Of a stretch of 64,000 bases of DNA, positions 33,801 to 46,100 are shown in pieces. The notes beneath the pieces are model-generated. The model saw only the letters and a program-made list of their open reading frames with translations, was not told the origin of the DNA and made no database searches. Each line of letters opens with the position of its first letter. The stretch's first letter is position 1. Made by a program: the position numbers and the translations under genes. Source of the stretch: Rhabdornis inornatus (Eukaryota; Chordata; Aves; Passeriformes; Rhabdornithidae). Location: the NCBI GenBank assembly GCA_013397075.1, contig VWZS01005959.1, forward strand, positions 1-64,000. Direction: 5' to 3'.

Positions 33801-36800
33801 GATCAGGACCAATAACCCCTTTCAGAAAATTACATTTCTGCTCTAAGCAGCCATTTTGAGTTATCTGCATCTGATTGTAAACCACTTGCTTTTATGGAAA
33901 TGGAACTCTCATGTTTCCCAGTAAATATCACCATGATGCTCTGAGACAGCTATGAAGTGCAACTGTCTGGGAGAAAGCTCAAGTCTGATCAAATTTAATT
34001 AGACTGGAACCTGTTCCTGCCTACAAATATCTTGATTATCGGAAGAGAACAAACATGCCGCTTGACAGAATTGGCTTTTGTGAGAACGTGAAAAAGAGGT
34101 GTTGATTCATATGCTCCTTCTCACTGAAGATTGAGCTGAACACTGGGCTGTGTCTGCATCCTGCTGGTCACCCAGAGCTCACCAGTGAGGAGATGGAGAA
34201 ACCCAGGCTGCTTGAGGGAATGATAAATCTATCTGCCTTGGACTATTCCTTCAAAGAATATGGACTCCAAAGGAAAGCAAGCATTACTAGGTCGACTCTA
34301 GGAGCCTAAGGTTTGGTGAGATAAGATTCCATCCTTTGTCTGAACTGCCTAGTGATTAATGTAGCTTGACAACTCCTCTCAAATGGGTGGTATGGAAAAA
34401 ACCTCATCCCTTCGTTCAGCTCAGGGCAGGGGAGGCAAACTGCCTCAGCCTTTGTTTTTCAGGAAGCAAAACAGAAAAGAAACACATCACCTCCCATTAC
34501 ACTGTGGGAAGTGTAGGTGAGTGAATGTCATTAAACTGTCAGCCAAAGAAATGCAGGCTGCTGGGTGAGTGACCTGTATTTGCATTAAATCAAAACTCCT
34601 GGGCTAAAAATTAATGCAAGTTATAAATGAAATTATAAAGAAAACCTCTTTGATTGTGAGTTTCTTTTTTAAAATCATATTGAACAAGCACTGAGTTTAC
34701 TGAGCAGAAGTACTTAGAGGTTTAAGCACACCAAATGCTTTGCCTGACAGTTAACAGCATGGATAAACTTTATCCAGGAGAACTGAGATATGTCATGATC
34801 TGGATATGAGGTGTGACTGAGCCACTTTGCTTCCTGACACTTTCCTCTGCAAGCGCACCAAGTCAGGCTGGGTGGATGCTAAGAGAGTAAAGACAATACC
34901 TGCAGCTGAGAGCAAGGCTTTGAAAGATGATGGAAAAATGAATCAGTTTCAAGGGCTTGAAGCTGCTCTCTGGGGAAAGAGACAGTGAAAGAAAGAAGAG
35001 GCTGGTTTTTCCAGGCACAGAGGTTGGAGATCAAAAGTACTTGCTCACCTCTGAAGGGGACTGTTTTCCAGAGCTGCTGGAGGAGAACTTAGTTTGAGGG
35101 ACTTGGGTGTTAGATGGTGCTGTCACATCCCAGTGGTCTCTGGGTTGTCTGAAAGATGTTGTTTGCCATGATCCTCATGCAGAAGCTGCCTGGTTGGAAA
35201 ACTATTCAGCAAATCTTTGTGTTTTATCCTAAACCATCGACTTTTGCTCTGAGCAGGCAGTACTTTCTTTCAAAGAGCATTGGATGTTGCTGTTCTCTGG
35301 CATTGATTTTTGGAAGAGGATTTTTGGAAGGGGCTGTGAGAGGTGGGATGCTGTGCTCCAAGCCTGGTCCTTCCTTCTGCCCCTTTTGGTGCGTTTGCGT
35401 GACACTGTGTAGAGCTCTCCACTAACTCTTCTGGCTCCCAGGAGAGATTTCAGCTCCTGCCTTTCCCTCAGGGCAGCACGCAGAAGTCCTGGCCAGAGGG
35501 CTGAGGATAGCCAGTACTTTTATGTGCAACAGGGAGTATGGGATCTGCTGCCAGCCAGGGATTTACATGTGACTTCAAATACTTGTTGTGTTCCGGGTCA
35601 GCCTAGCTCATCATGTCTCATTCTAGGAAGCGACAATGGTGTCCAACAGCCCCGTGTCCTCTCAGAGGGCAGGGCTTTCTCCTGAAGACAGGGAGTTGTC
35701 ACCAGGCCTCTCCCTTTGCTGCCTCACCGCATTCTCCATTTGGCAGCATTCCCTGCCTGAGCACAGCTCCTCCGCACCCTCCATTCTTCTGTGCCCTTTG
35801 CTTAGCTCTGGTTGTGTGTTTGTTTTTTCTCCCACACTGACTGTTTCATTCACTGCCCAGAATAATAAGAGGTTTGTTGGAAGGGTGCTGCTAAGTAATT
35901 TGTCTTCTTAATTCATTCTCCCTTTGTTTAATGTTTGTTTTCGCTGTGCTTTGAATACAAAATTATTAATTTCATCATAATATATTTCAAGAGTATTTAT
36001 TATTGTGGAGGCTCCTACACAACCCCTCCTCTTATGCCGTAAAAATCTCATAAATGAATACTTACAATCAGTTGTGATGGTATTTTAATTTCCATTTCAA
36101 GGATAGAATCTGAAGGCAGAGAACACAAACAAAGCGATTTCCATTAATTCTGGTGGCCAGTGTGAAAAACCCTCAACCCAAGTTCCCAGATTGCAGAGCC
36201 TTTGTGGTATTGCCAGGGTACATCTCTGACAGTGCAGCCATGGCATTGATGGACATCAGTCCTGCAAACCAGTCCTCAGGCACCTCTGACTGAGCCTGGA
36301 AAAAACGTGAAACACACAGTGAGTTATCACCTGGACAATTGTTGGCTTGGGCCTCCTGTGTGCACACAAGAACCTGTGGGCAAAGAAGTTTATTTAATGG
36401 CTCCATGCATTATAATGGCAGAACACTCATGATAACTGTAAATGACTGGAGAAAATATTAGTGGGACTTTTTTTCAGCCAGAGAAAATCTGATATTGGAG
36501 CAGATTATTAATATCCTCCCCATCCAAAATCTGGGAAATGGCTTTTAGTGCTTCTCTTTCCTTTCCCCGTTGTTAGAACCTATGTCAAATGCTGCCTTTT
36601 ATCTGAAGTGATTTCCCCAGAGCTTTGTGCTCCATGCCAGTTCCAGGTATTATTCAGCCTCTGTCCTTCCCTGAACATCCTCCTTTTTCCAAATTTTCAA
36701 GTGTGAAGCAGTAACATTTTGCACCTAGTAAAATGTAGTAATCTGGTTATATGGCATGCACTCTAATCAATAAGGTCAATCACTCTCAGGCTTTGCTGAA

Positions 36801-36901
36801 GGAGTAAGCAATCGTGCAGTGGGAGTCCAGCAGGTCCTGAGCTGCAGGTCAGTCACCCCTCAGCCTGCCTTGCTGTGTGTGAGGCCCCATTTCTCGCTTA
36901 C

Positions 36902-37316
36902 CTTTCTCTGATGATTCTGCTTTCATTTCTTCTGCCTCTTCCCTTCTGTCTTTCTCTGCTTGTGCTTTCATTTATTCTACCTTTCCTTTTTTCCCTCCTG
37001 CCTTTCTCTGCTGGTTCTGCTTTCGTTTTCTTCTGCCTCTCCTCTTTTCCCTTCTGTCTTTCTCTGATGATTCTGCTTTCATTTCTTCTGCCTCTTCCCT
37101 CCTGTCTTTCTTTGCTTGTGCTTTCATTTATTCTGCCTTTCCTTTTTTCCCTCCTGCCTTTCTCTGCTGGTTCTGCTTTCGTTTTCTTCTGCCTCTCCTC
37201 TTTTCCCTTCTGTCTTTCTCTGCTGCTTCTGCTTTCATTTCTTCTGCCTCTTCCCTCGTGTCTTTCTTTGCTGGTTTTGTTTTCATTTCTTCTGCCTCTC
37301 CTCTTTTCCCTTCTGC
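36902..37316. repeat. Pyrimidine-rich minisatellite with 156-bp higher-order repeat
   Basis: Eight units of 48-56 bases, each starting CTTTCTCTG or CTTTCTTTG, lie at 36902, 36950, 37002, 37058, 37106, 37158, 37214 and 37262. They form A(48)-B(52)-C(56) triplets repeating every 156 bases. The first two triplets differ at only three positions. The array decays after 37316. Because the period is divisible by three, long open frames appear on both strands (for example 36898-37455 minus, Arg/Lys/Glu-rich). These are judged non-genic. Confidence 0.9.
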
Positions 37317-38512
37317 CCCTCAGGCTGCTGTTCTGCCTCTTTCCTCCATCTTTTTGTTCCCTTGGCTTCCTCCTTACTCCCAAACTTGGTTCCTTGTTTT
37401 GTACCAGCAGAGCTGTTGGGGTTTTTTCCTTTGTTGGAGTTGTGCAACACAGCAAAGGACCACAAAGTGTCCCAAGTTAAAGCTGCCCATGAGCACATGA
37501 AGGTACAGAGGGAAGGTTCAGGTTTGCAGGGTGTCTCCTGTGCTGTTGCTTTACAATATCCTACGGAGCCCCACTGCTGTTATGGAAACAGTGTGTGGTT
37601 CTTGCTCTGCGGCACAGCTGATTTTTCTGGGAAGCTGTGAATAGATTGTATTCTTATGGTTGTGTGTGGTTTGGTGTTTGGTTTTTTTTAAAGCAGTGTA
37701 TGAAATCATCACTTGAAATTTTGCGTGAAACTCGTCTAAAATTCTGTGGATTTAGTGAAAGGAGCTTTAAAAACAAGGATGGAATAGAGGAGAATTATTT
37801 GGCACCTGCATCTTGTAATGTATTTGAAGTAATGAGCTTTATGTGGTACATTTGTGTAGCTAAGCTGTAAAATTTTTTTCATAGTTATGATTATGCTAAG
37901 AACCAGCTTTGCTAGCTGAGGTGCATATGAACACAAACAAGGCTTATTACCCTGGAGACTTGATTAGAATTGGGCAGAGGGCAGCTTGAAAGTAAGCAGC
38001 CTATTTGCATTTCAAGTGAGCTGTAGTTGCGATGAAGACCTGCACACCACTGTCAATTAGAATTGTCCCTCAGTCTGTAGCAGTGGAATCTCATGCTGGT
38101 GACAGGACGTGTGGCTGCAGGGTGCATGAGGACACTGCTCCTACTTTCTGATCATTTTTCCCCTTTGGAGCAGTGAATCATGTGGCAATCCCAGCTTCAA
38201 ACAGGATGCTGTCAAGGAGTTTAATGGATTTACAGAGAGAATTGATTGTGCACATGCTGGATGAAGTCTTCAGATGCCTCATTGAACATCAGCAAACCAA
38301 AGGGTCATTATCCCTTCCCCTCTCCCCCCTCACCTCATCTGTCATCTATTTGTAGCCTGCACTAATCTCCCTCTTTAGACCTTTATTGTGAGTTGGCCTT
38401 ACTCGAAAATGGATTTTGAGAACCAAGTATGAACGAATGCGTCCATTGCACATGGAAATAAGTATTTTTTTCTTTTCCTCTCCTCCGTGGTAAACATGCT
38501 TCACATTATGAG

Positions 38513-38528
38513 CATTGTTAATGCAAAT
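38513..38528 (+). promoter_or_regulatory. Candidate SOX-OCT composite site
   Basis: CATTGTT (SOX type) is followed after one base by the perfect octamer ATGCAAAT. The usual SOX2-OCT4 composite has no spacer or three bases, so function is uncertain. Confidence 0.3.
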
Positions 38529-39481
38529 GCCAGCATCCTTTTGACACTCAATGGTATTTTTGATGAAGGCAAGGGTTGGGTTCACCAAAGTGGACGGAAC
38601 ACGACTTTTTGTGCTGAAAACGAGAACATGGAGATCTTCCACACTTGAAATTATGAAGATGTGCTTTTTCCATGGTTTCATGCTCCTCTGTGAAGCAAAT
38701 CTTTATCTCTCAGGCTTGTGTTTAGTCTTTAGACTTGACTAATTAGAGACAAATCAGGTGAAAAACAATGAGTCAGATGTTAAGGAAAAGATGTGGGCTT
38801 TTTTCTATTGAAGCAAAGTGCTTTACACGTACAGCCTGTATTTCTGGTTAAACAGGAGAAGAGTTTCATATCCTGCCAGGATATTTTTGAGTATTAAAGT
38901 AGTAGCATAAGAACTTAAATAGAAAAAAAGTTTTATGATCATGGGTATGTTACACCACTAAAGAAGTTACCATTGTAGCACTCTTAAGTTATGTATGCTG
39001 TACTCATGGGTGAAAAACTCACACTTTACAAAGCTAATGGCACATCTTCATGCCCCTGATAAATTATCAGTGTATTTGGTTTTATGTGCAGCCATCCATT
39101 TGCACAAGCAGGTGGATAAAACAAGCTGTTCTGGCTTTTTCTGCTCTTCACTTTGTCTCTTCTTCCTTCTTACCTTTCTTCGTATCTTATTTCCCCCTTT
39201 GAGTCACTGCAATGTGTTAGGTACTCGTGTAGCTCACCCCCTCACAAACATACATGCCCATGGACTTTTTTTGGAAACTTGTGTTCAAACTCACAAGGTT
39301 GCGCCTCTGCCAACTTGCTGTGTGTGGGTGTGGCAGGAGCAAATTATCAGTTACTGACAACGAGAAGATTCTCCAAGGTGGAGGAGGCCCTGGAGCTATC
39401 CAGAGAGTGTTTCTTCTGAGGTTCCTGCAAGGATAGAAAGCTGATTATTTCAATAGGTTACAGAGCGTGGGGTGACATCAG

Positions 39482-39855
39482 GCTGGCAACCTGTCACCGG
39501 TGGGATTTCACTCGGGCCCAGTGCTCTTCAGCATCTCTATAAACACCTTGGACACAGGTCTTAAATGGATACTAAGGAAGTTTGTTGATGGAACTAAGTT
39601 GGGAGGAGCTGTTGACTTCTTTCCAAGGTATTTGCTGGAATTTTTAGGAGGAATTTCTTCACAGAAAAGATGCTTAGGCATTGGAATGGGCTGCCCAGGG
39701 AGGTGGTGGAATCACCGTCCCTGGAGATGTTTCAGGGAAGACTGGATGTGGCACTCGGTCCCACGGTCTGACTGACACCATGGTGTTTGGTCATGGGTTG
39801 GACTCAGTGATCCCAGAGGTCTTTCCCAACCTAATCCACTCTGTGATTCTATAAG
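39482..39855 (+). mobile_element. CR1 LINE fragment with reverse-transcriptase remnant, internally deleted
   Basis: 39510-39620 encodes a decayed piece of CR1 reverse transcriptase: GPVLFSISINTLDTGL, then FVDGTKLGGAVD, where the active family has a catalytic FADD-type motif. From about 39640 the sequence is CR1 3'UTR (GGAATGGGCTGCCCAGGGAG, GAGGTCTTTCCCAACCTAAT, terminal CTGTGATTCTATA). The rest of the reverse transcriptase reading frame between these parts is missing. The element cannot be active. Confidence 0.85.
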
Positions 39856-42800
39856 TCAATCCCATATGTGATGCTTATGAAGGATGGGCCCAATCCTAAC
39901 CTTACAAAGATGCTTTTTTTGTACTGTATTTGTGTATCTTCAAAGATATTGCTTCTCCTCTAGCATTTAATTGCTGATTCTTCCTGTATTAAACAAATGT
40001 TTTAGGGGAAGGGAGGGAGTACATGCTGCTTTTAAAGCTCTGAATTGCTTATTAGTGTAAGCTGCATCACCCTGGAGTTGTTTCAGCCCCCAGGGACTCA
40101 ACACAATCACCGGCAGCACCTTTTTCTTTTTTTGTGCACTTGACTCCCCTTTCTTTTTCCACTTAAGGAAATCAGAATCTAAAAGGGAGCCTTGGAGCTT
40201 GTCTTGTTTGAAAAACCTCCATATTTCTGGCTTGCTGTCACTGTCATCATTGAACAGCATTGTAGTCAGGTACCATGGTGATCTTAAACACTGTCACACT
40301 GACTGCATGTACTTGTCAAATCATTTTTGGTAAGGTTTTTTTTATTGCTTTGATTTCAAGATGTTGAAGCAAGAGGCATATCTAATCCCCACTACAATGT
40401 CAATGCTATTTACTTGAGAAGAAACTAATTTTTAATGATTTCCTTAGTGCTTATCAGTGCCTTACTCCTTTGTACTGCTGTAGCTGCAAGAGAGCAGCTT
40501 CTGACATGGGAATCTGCCAGTGTAAAAGGGCTGATCACTGAAATACCAATGGAGCTCTGCTTCTGGACATGGGTTTCAAGTGAACACTGGTAAGGAACTC
40601 TCTGAAAATAGAAATGGAAAATATTCTCCTAACTTCCCTGGACTTTAACTTGTTCAGGAAGCAATTCATAACAGTTACAAGACTGGGCTTGAACGGTTTT
40701 CTAAAACATGGAAAATGCATTGCACACAAACCTTAAGGCCATGGCCACTGGTGGAAGAGCAGAACCAACTCAGAATTGTGTTTAGACATCCCTTGTGGCA
40801 CCAGGGCTATGTAATTTCCCTTCCCTATGATTCCAGAACCATACTGGAGTCCCAGGTACAACAGTATCCTCCTCCTTAGGGGTATGAGAGTGGTTAGTAC
40901 CATGATCCAGCTGATGTTATCCTGTGAGGGATGGTGCTGGCAAGGGTTTGTGCTGTTTCTAACCGAGTGAGGCTGGAATTCCTAGTTCTTCCTAACCTGA
41001 AGCACACCTGAAGCATGATTGTTTTCAGCAATCAAAAAAGCTTTCTTTTGAGGGGCTGTGAAGTTTGAGAAAGCCAACAAACAAGTTAATGACAACTTAA
41101 ACTATAAGCATACTGTAATTGTTTCTTTTTTTCTCCTAATTCGTGGCTCACATAAGAATCAAGTGGCCAGAAGCACCAGAAACTAGCTTACTGGGAAACT
41201 GGGGCAGGGGCTGTAAATAAATTTTTGAGTGGGAGAGCTTTCTTCTGGGAGAACTTTTATAAATATAAACATCGAAACACAGAAAATCTGTTTCTGTTAT
41301 AGCTAGATAACTTGTTGTGTTGGCTTGGAAAAGGCTAATTTTCAGCATCTAAAATAAAAGGGGACTTCTACTGATTTTTGAGAGGGTTATTTGTTATTAA
41401 TTTCAGGATCTGAGATTCAAAATTATTTATTTTTTTTTTCTCCTACTTTAAAAAGAAGGCCACAGGCTCTTCCTGGGGCTCATCCCTGCAACACCTACCT
41501 GAGGTCAAGCTTCCTGGGCAAATCCCCAGGGTTTTGTGTTCATTTAGCTAAAGCTGTGTCTCTAAGGCTGGCCTTGTTTTTTGTACGAGTCCAGAGAGCA
41601 AGATAAGGCTCGAGGTGATGAATTACTGAGGATGTAGCTGAAATGGTGATATTGCTGCCTCAAAGAGGTGTTGTTACAGCAGAAATTCTGAAAATATTGC
41701 AGGAGTTTATTTACTTCCATGAAGACTTGAATTCCAGCTTTTCTATGTGATGCTCATCTTCCCTAGCATAGCCTCCATACACTGGGCTGCCTGTTTTCGT
41801 GCTGCACAGGGGCTTGGGATGATGTCAGAAAATGTGAATTGTGGTGAAAGGAGTGGAATTACTCCGGGTTTAGTTTGTTCCCCATCCCACCAGCATCTGA
41901 AGGAGAGGATTTGTTTTCCAAGTTCAGTGCCAGAACATCAGTGAAATTTCTGACAGATGCTATTCTCCTGAGACATGGCAGTAGTTTATTCTTTTTCAGC
42001 TTGGCTGGACCCACAGAGTCTCAATCTGCAAGCAGGTTGTTTTTCCCCTTTTGTACTATGGATCCTGATACACACCTTTGGGCTGTTTCTTCAAGTTCGT
42101 TGATAGTGCAAACGGTTTCCTGGAGCTTGTATCCAAGGTGCCAGAGGTATCCTTGGAAGAGATCTTTTCCCTAGGGGGATGCAAAATTAATGTGACCTGA
42201 AGGGCAGTCGGAATAAAAACAGCGAAGAAAACAACAGCAAAACACAAAATTCAAACAGCTTCCTAGAAGTACAAGGAGACATCTGAGAGAATTTATTCCC
42301 CACCTAATATTTGGCAGTCAGAATTGCTTCTGAATGGTGTGTGTTGGGTCTTGCTCTGTAGGTTCCTTGTGTGGGCAGTGAAGGGAGAGGTTTCTCCAGG
42401 GAGTGGCTCAGATGGATTGTGGATTCAGAGGGCAGATTCAGCCTGATAAAAGAGTGCCTTAAGCAGTGCAGCTAATGGGGCTTGGGGTGAATACTCCTCA
42501 GTGTGGTTCGTTGCACAAATATTTGTAAAAGCCTGTTGGTTGCTCAGCCAGCACGTCGAAAAGCAACCTTCCAAATTCAACTGATGGAGCAAAGAGAAGT
42601 TGGTTTGTGGTACCGATGCATGTTTGCTGTCCATCCTCGGTGAAGACGAGTGTTCATCATATTTTCCTGTCCTGTCACTTGATCCCTCCAAAGCCACATA
42701 AACCAATGCTTTGAGTGGCAGCATTCTCCTGCCTCTTTTGGGAGGTCACACTGTTTAATCTTTTTGTCGCCAGTGGAAAGAAGGGGTGAAAAGAAAGAGT

Positions 42801-43147
42801 TTGCTGTGAAAGGGATTTTTCTTGAGGTATTTGTCTCGTGTAAACTCGGCGACATTTTAATAGCTGTGCCTGTAACATTATCCTTAAGTAAAAGCTGAGA
42901 GTTAGCTGATTGTTCCCCTCCAGAGCTGGAGTGGTGTCCTCTTCCCTCCTTGTCTTTTACACTTTGACTTCTCAGTTTTTAAAAGAAGGAAAGTCAAAGT
43001 GAGTGCAATTGGTGAGGGTTGCACATTTATTAAAGTTGTTATACAAATAATGGAAAAATACTTCTGTATTGATTAAAAAAGAGACAATGTGTTCCTCTAT
43101 GCTCTAAATGAAACAAAATCTTCATCCACCAACTGATCATCTGTTGC

Positions 43148-43167
43148 CCACAGAAATATTTCTGTGG
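43148..43167. repeat. Perfect 20-base palindrome
   Basis: CCACAGAAAT is followed directly by its reverse complement. No longer arms are seen. Confidence 0.85.
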
Positions 43168-46100
43168 CTCTGAGTAGTTTTCTAGACTTGCGACCAAAGA
43201 TGTGAACATTTCTGCAAAAACAATGAAACCTCTTTAATTCTGCTTTCCTTTCTCTTTCTGTATTTTGCCTGAGACTGTTTTGCCTTTATTAATCTTTGAC
43301 AAGTGTATCTTTATATCTTAAAAATACAGAATAATGTAAATTTAATATCATATCAATATTTTTGCAGTGAATACCTGTTACAGTATGAAAGGTTTATCAT
43401 AGGGTTAATAAAATTACTTTGATATTCTGTCTTACAAAACTGTAGGAAACTTATGTATGCGGTTGCTGACTGTGTGGTGTTTGGAGCAGGAGGGACTGGA
43501 TTTGACAGCATGGCTGTGGAATTAAATCACAGTGACAGAATTAAATCCAGGTTGTTTTGTATTTTCATTGGAAGATGTCAGTGTGTTCTAAAAACCAGCC
43601 ATTTATTCGATGTTGAAGCATCACCTACAATGGCAACATGAATTCCTTTCTGTCTGAGCAGGAAGCAGCCAGCACTATCTATGGAGTTTTTTCACCAGGG
43701 ATAAATCCACAGGAATGCCTGCTGACCTCTGTTTTGAACTTCTAGCTTAACTTAGCCTGCTTTCCCTGTTTATCCTGTGCACTCCTTGGGTGAGGGAGCA
43801 TGCCAGGGAGCAGCTCTGCTGATACTCAGATTCAGAAACTGCCTGAAAAAAATGTGCCAGGAAATAGATCAAAAAGAGGGAAATTTTAGTCAAGGTTTTA
43901 TTGGTAGTATTTTTAATATTCCTTTACAGGAATATATGTTGTACTTGAAAACCAGCAAAAGAGTTGTGTGCCTTTGCTTCTTAGGAAATTTGTAAATATT
44001 TGTCTTTGAAATTATGCATCAGATAATTAATGGCTAAGGGAAAACCTCTGTATTTCATTGGGTGGCTTTCTGTGGAAGGAGCTGTCTGGCCAAATCCTGC
44101 AGTATGGCTGATACCAAATTAAAAGGACTTCCCAAATCCTCACATTTTGATATTATCAGCTGTCTGTGTTATCATAATGTTGCATATATTGACATGGACA
44201 AGGAAAAAAAAAAGCAAGCAGAAGACGATGTTGAAGTGCTGTGCTGGGCTGTAGCTGTTGGGTGCAGCCTGGTAAGGATGAGCAAAGTGTTTGGCTTTGG
44301 AACAGGAGAGCTCAGCCCACAGCAGCTGGATTTTAAGGTTATGGTTTTGTTTCTGTTCTTCTCAGCATGCAGAAAACTTTGTTTTTGTAGTGTTTCTGGA
44401 GAACAAGGTTAAATTCTTTCAGGACAAGTTAATTGTTTCTGACCTGGAAAGAAAAAAAAAAAAAAGTCTTTTATGCTTATCTCTAAAATGTATTTGAAAT
44501 TAAAATGAAAGAAAAACAGTAAACAATGATGGAGACAGGGCTATTTCTGTCATGATATTCTGCCTTCTGTCCCCTGTGCACATACTGTAACTTATCATAG
44601 CATTTGCGCCTGCATGAGGTGAGTTCCACCAGGCTTAAACCATTTATTAATTGCATCTGCAAAGTGATGTTTTGCAGGGAGTGCAGGGAGGAGAAGCCTT
44701 TTGCCTGGCGTTGTGGCAGGTGGGGGTCAGAAGAGTCTCTCCTCATTTTAGCAGGGAAGATGTTTCCCTACAAAATTCAGCTTCCTTCATGTTGGCTTTT
44801 GCTCAGTGCCTGATGAAACAAGCGAGTAGTGGGGGAGACGCCTCATGAAGAGGAAGCAACACAGCATCTCCTTTATTACCAGTGTTTCAGTTTAGCACCT
44901 TTAGGCTTTTCTCCATGAAAACACGGCTAAAGCTTAGCTTGCTTTACACTTTATTTCTTCAGATCGTTGTTTGGCATGTTCATGTGGGAAGGATCAAGTC
45001 TTCTGTTGTTTTCTGGGCACTGAATTGCAGTCCTTGTTGCAGTGCTTGATTGTAAAGTCACATCTCCCAAGAAAGGCGTTTTTGTCTGGTGAAGTGCTGG
45101 TGGCCAAGTCCTAGCAAGCAGCACGGTCTGCCCAGCTGGGCAGCACTTGGGTTGTCACAGCTTTGCTGCTGGGCTGGGTTGGGATCTGATGGAGGACATT
45201 AAATATCAAGATGCTGATGCCTGACTGTTTACAAATGGATTCTTGAGAAAGGTTTTGGGGCAGGGTCTTTTTCCCAGGGACAGGGCTTATTTTCTCAAGG
45301 TGTTGCCTGCCATCCTGTTGCACCAGAGCTCTGGCAGCTGTGGAGGTAGACATGCATGACACATCCCTGTGTCAGAATGCTCTGTGGTTCCTCAACCACG
45401 GTGTATCCAGGTCACCTGAAAAGCTTTAGGGACATTTTGTGACCTGAAGCTGTGCTCAGAGTATGAACCTAGCCCCTTACCCTGTCAGGGCCCCAGGCAC
45501 ATTCGCTGCTGAGGGTGGAGGGTTTACATCAGCTGCTGTTCAAATAAACATAATTGGTTTGTACTTTGTTTTTTGGACAATACACATCAATTGTGTGGTG
45601 AAGCTTTATTGGCAATTATGTTTGCTTTTCCTTCATAAAGTTACTTATGCACTGACAGTTCTTTGATTTAAGAGACCAGTTTCTTGGGCAGACACATACT
45701 GCTATCTCCTCAAGTTACCTCTATGAGATGTCCATCATCCATCCCTGAGCTTCTAAGCTTTATTTTCTAAGATGAGATTTTAATGAATTTGAGTTTTATT
45801 CTAAATGAAAGTGCCTGTTTCTAAGAATACTGTTTATTACTTTAGTGCTACTTCTTATAAAATACAAAAAAATATTTAATTATTACTGTTGTTCAGGAAA
45901 TCTCAAATTCATTGCATATTTAGAAAAATACTCTGATATTTCATATTTAGTTGATGCCTAAGCTTTGCTTCAGAAGTAATTGGTAGTTCTTCAAATAATA
46001 CTTGTTCTTAGAATTAGCTAAGAGTGGGTACTCTTTGTCCTAAAGGAGGGAGAAACTAATAGTGTTCAGTATTGTCCAGCTGTCTTCCCACTCCTCCCTC

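Noticed and set aside
36875..37480. Open frames of 185-201 codons on both strands
   Set aside because: They arise from the 156-bp pyrimidine-rich repeat, whose period is divisible by three. No start context, splice signals or family resemblance support a protein.
38555..38580. TTTGATGAAGG tried as COMMD1 exon 3 (F-D-E)
   Set aside because: Flanking codons do not match the COMMD1 C-terminus and no acceptor site is placed correctly.
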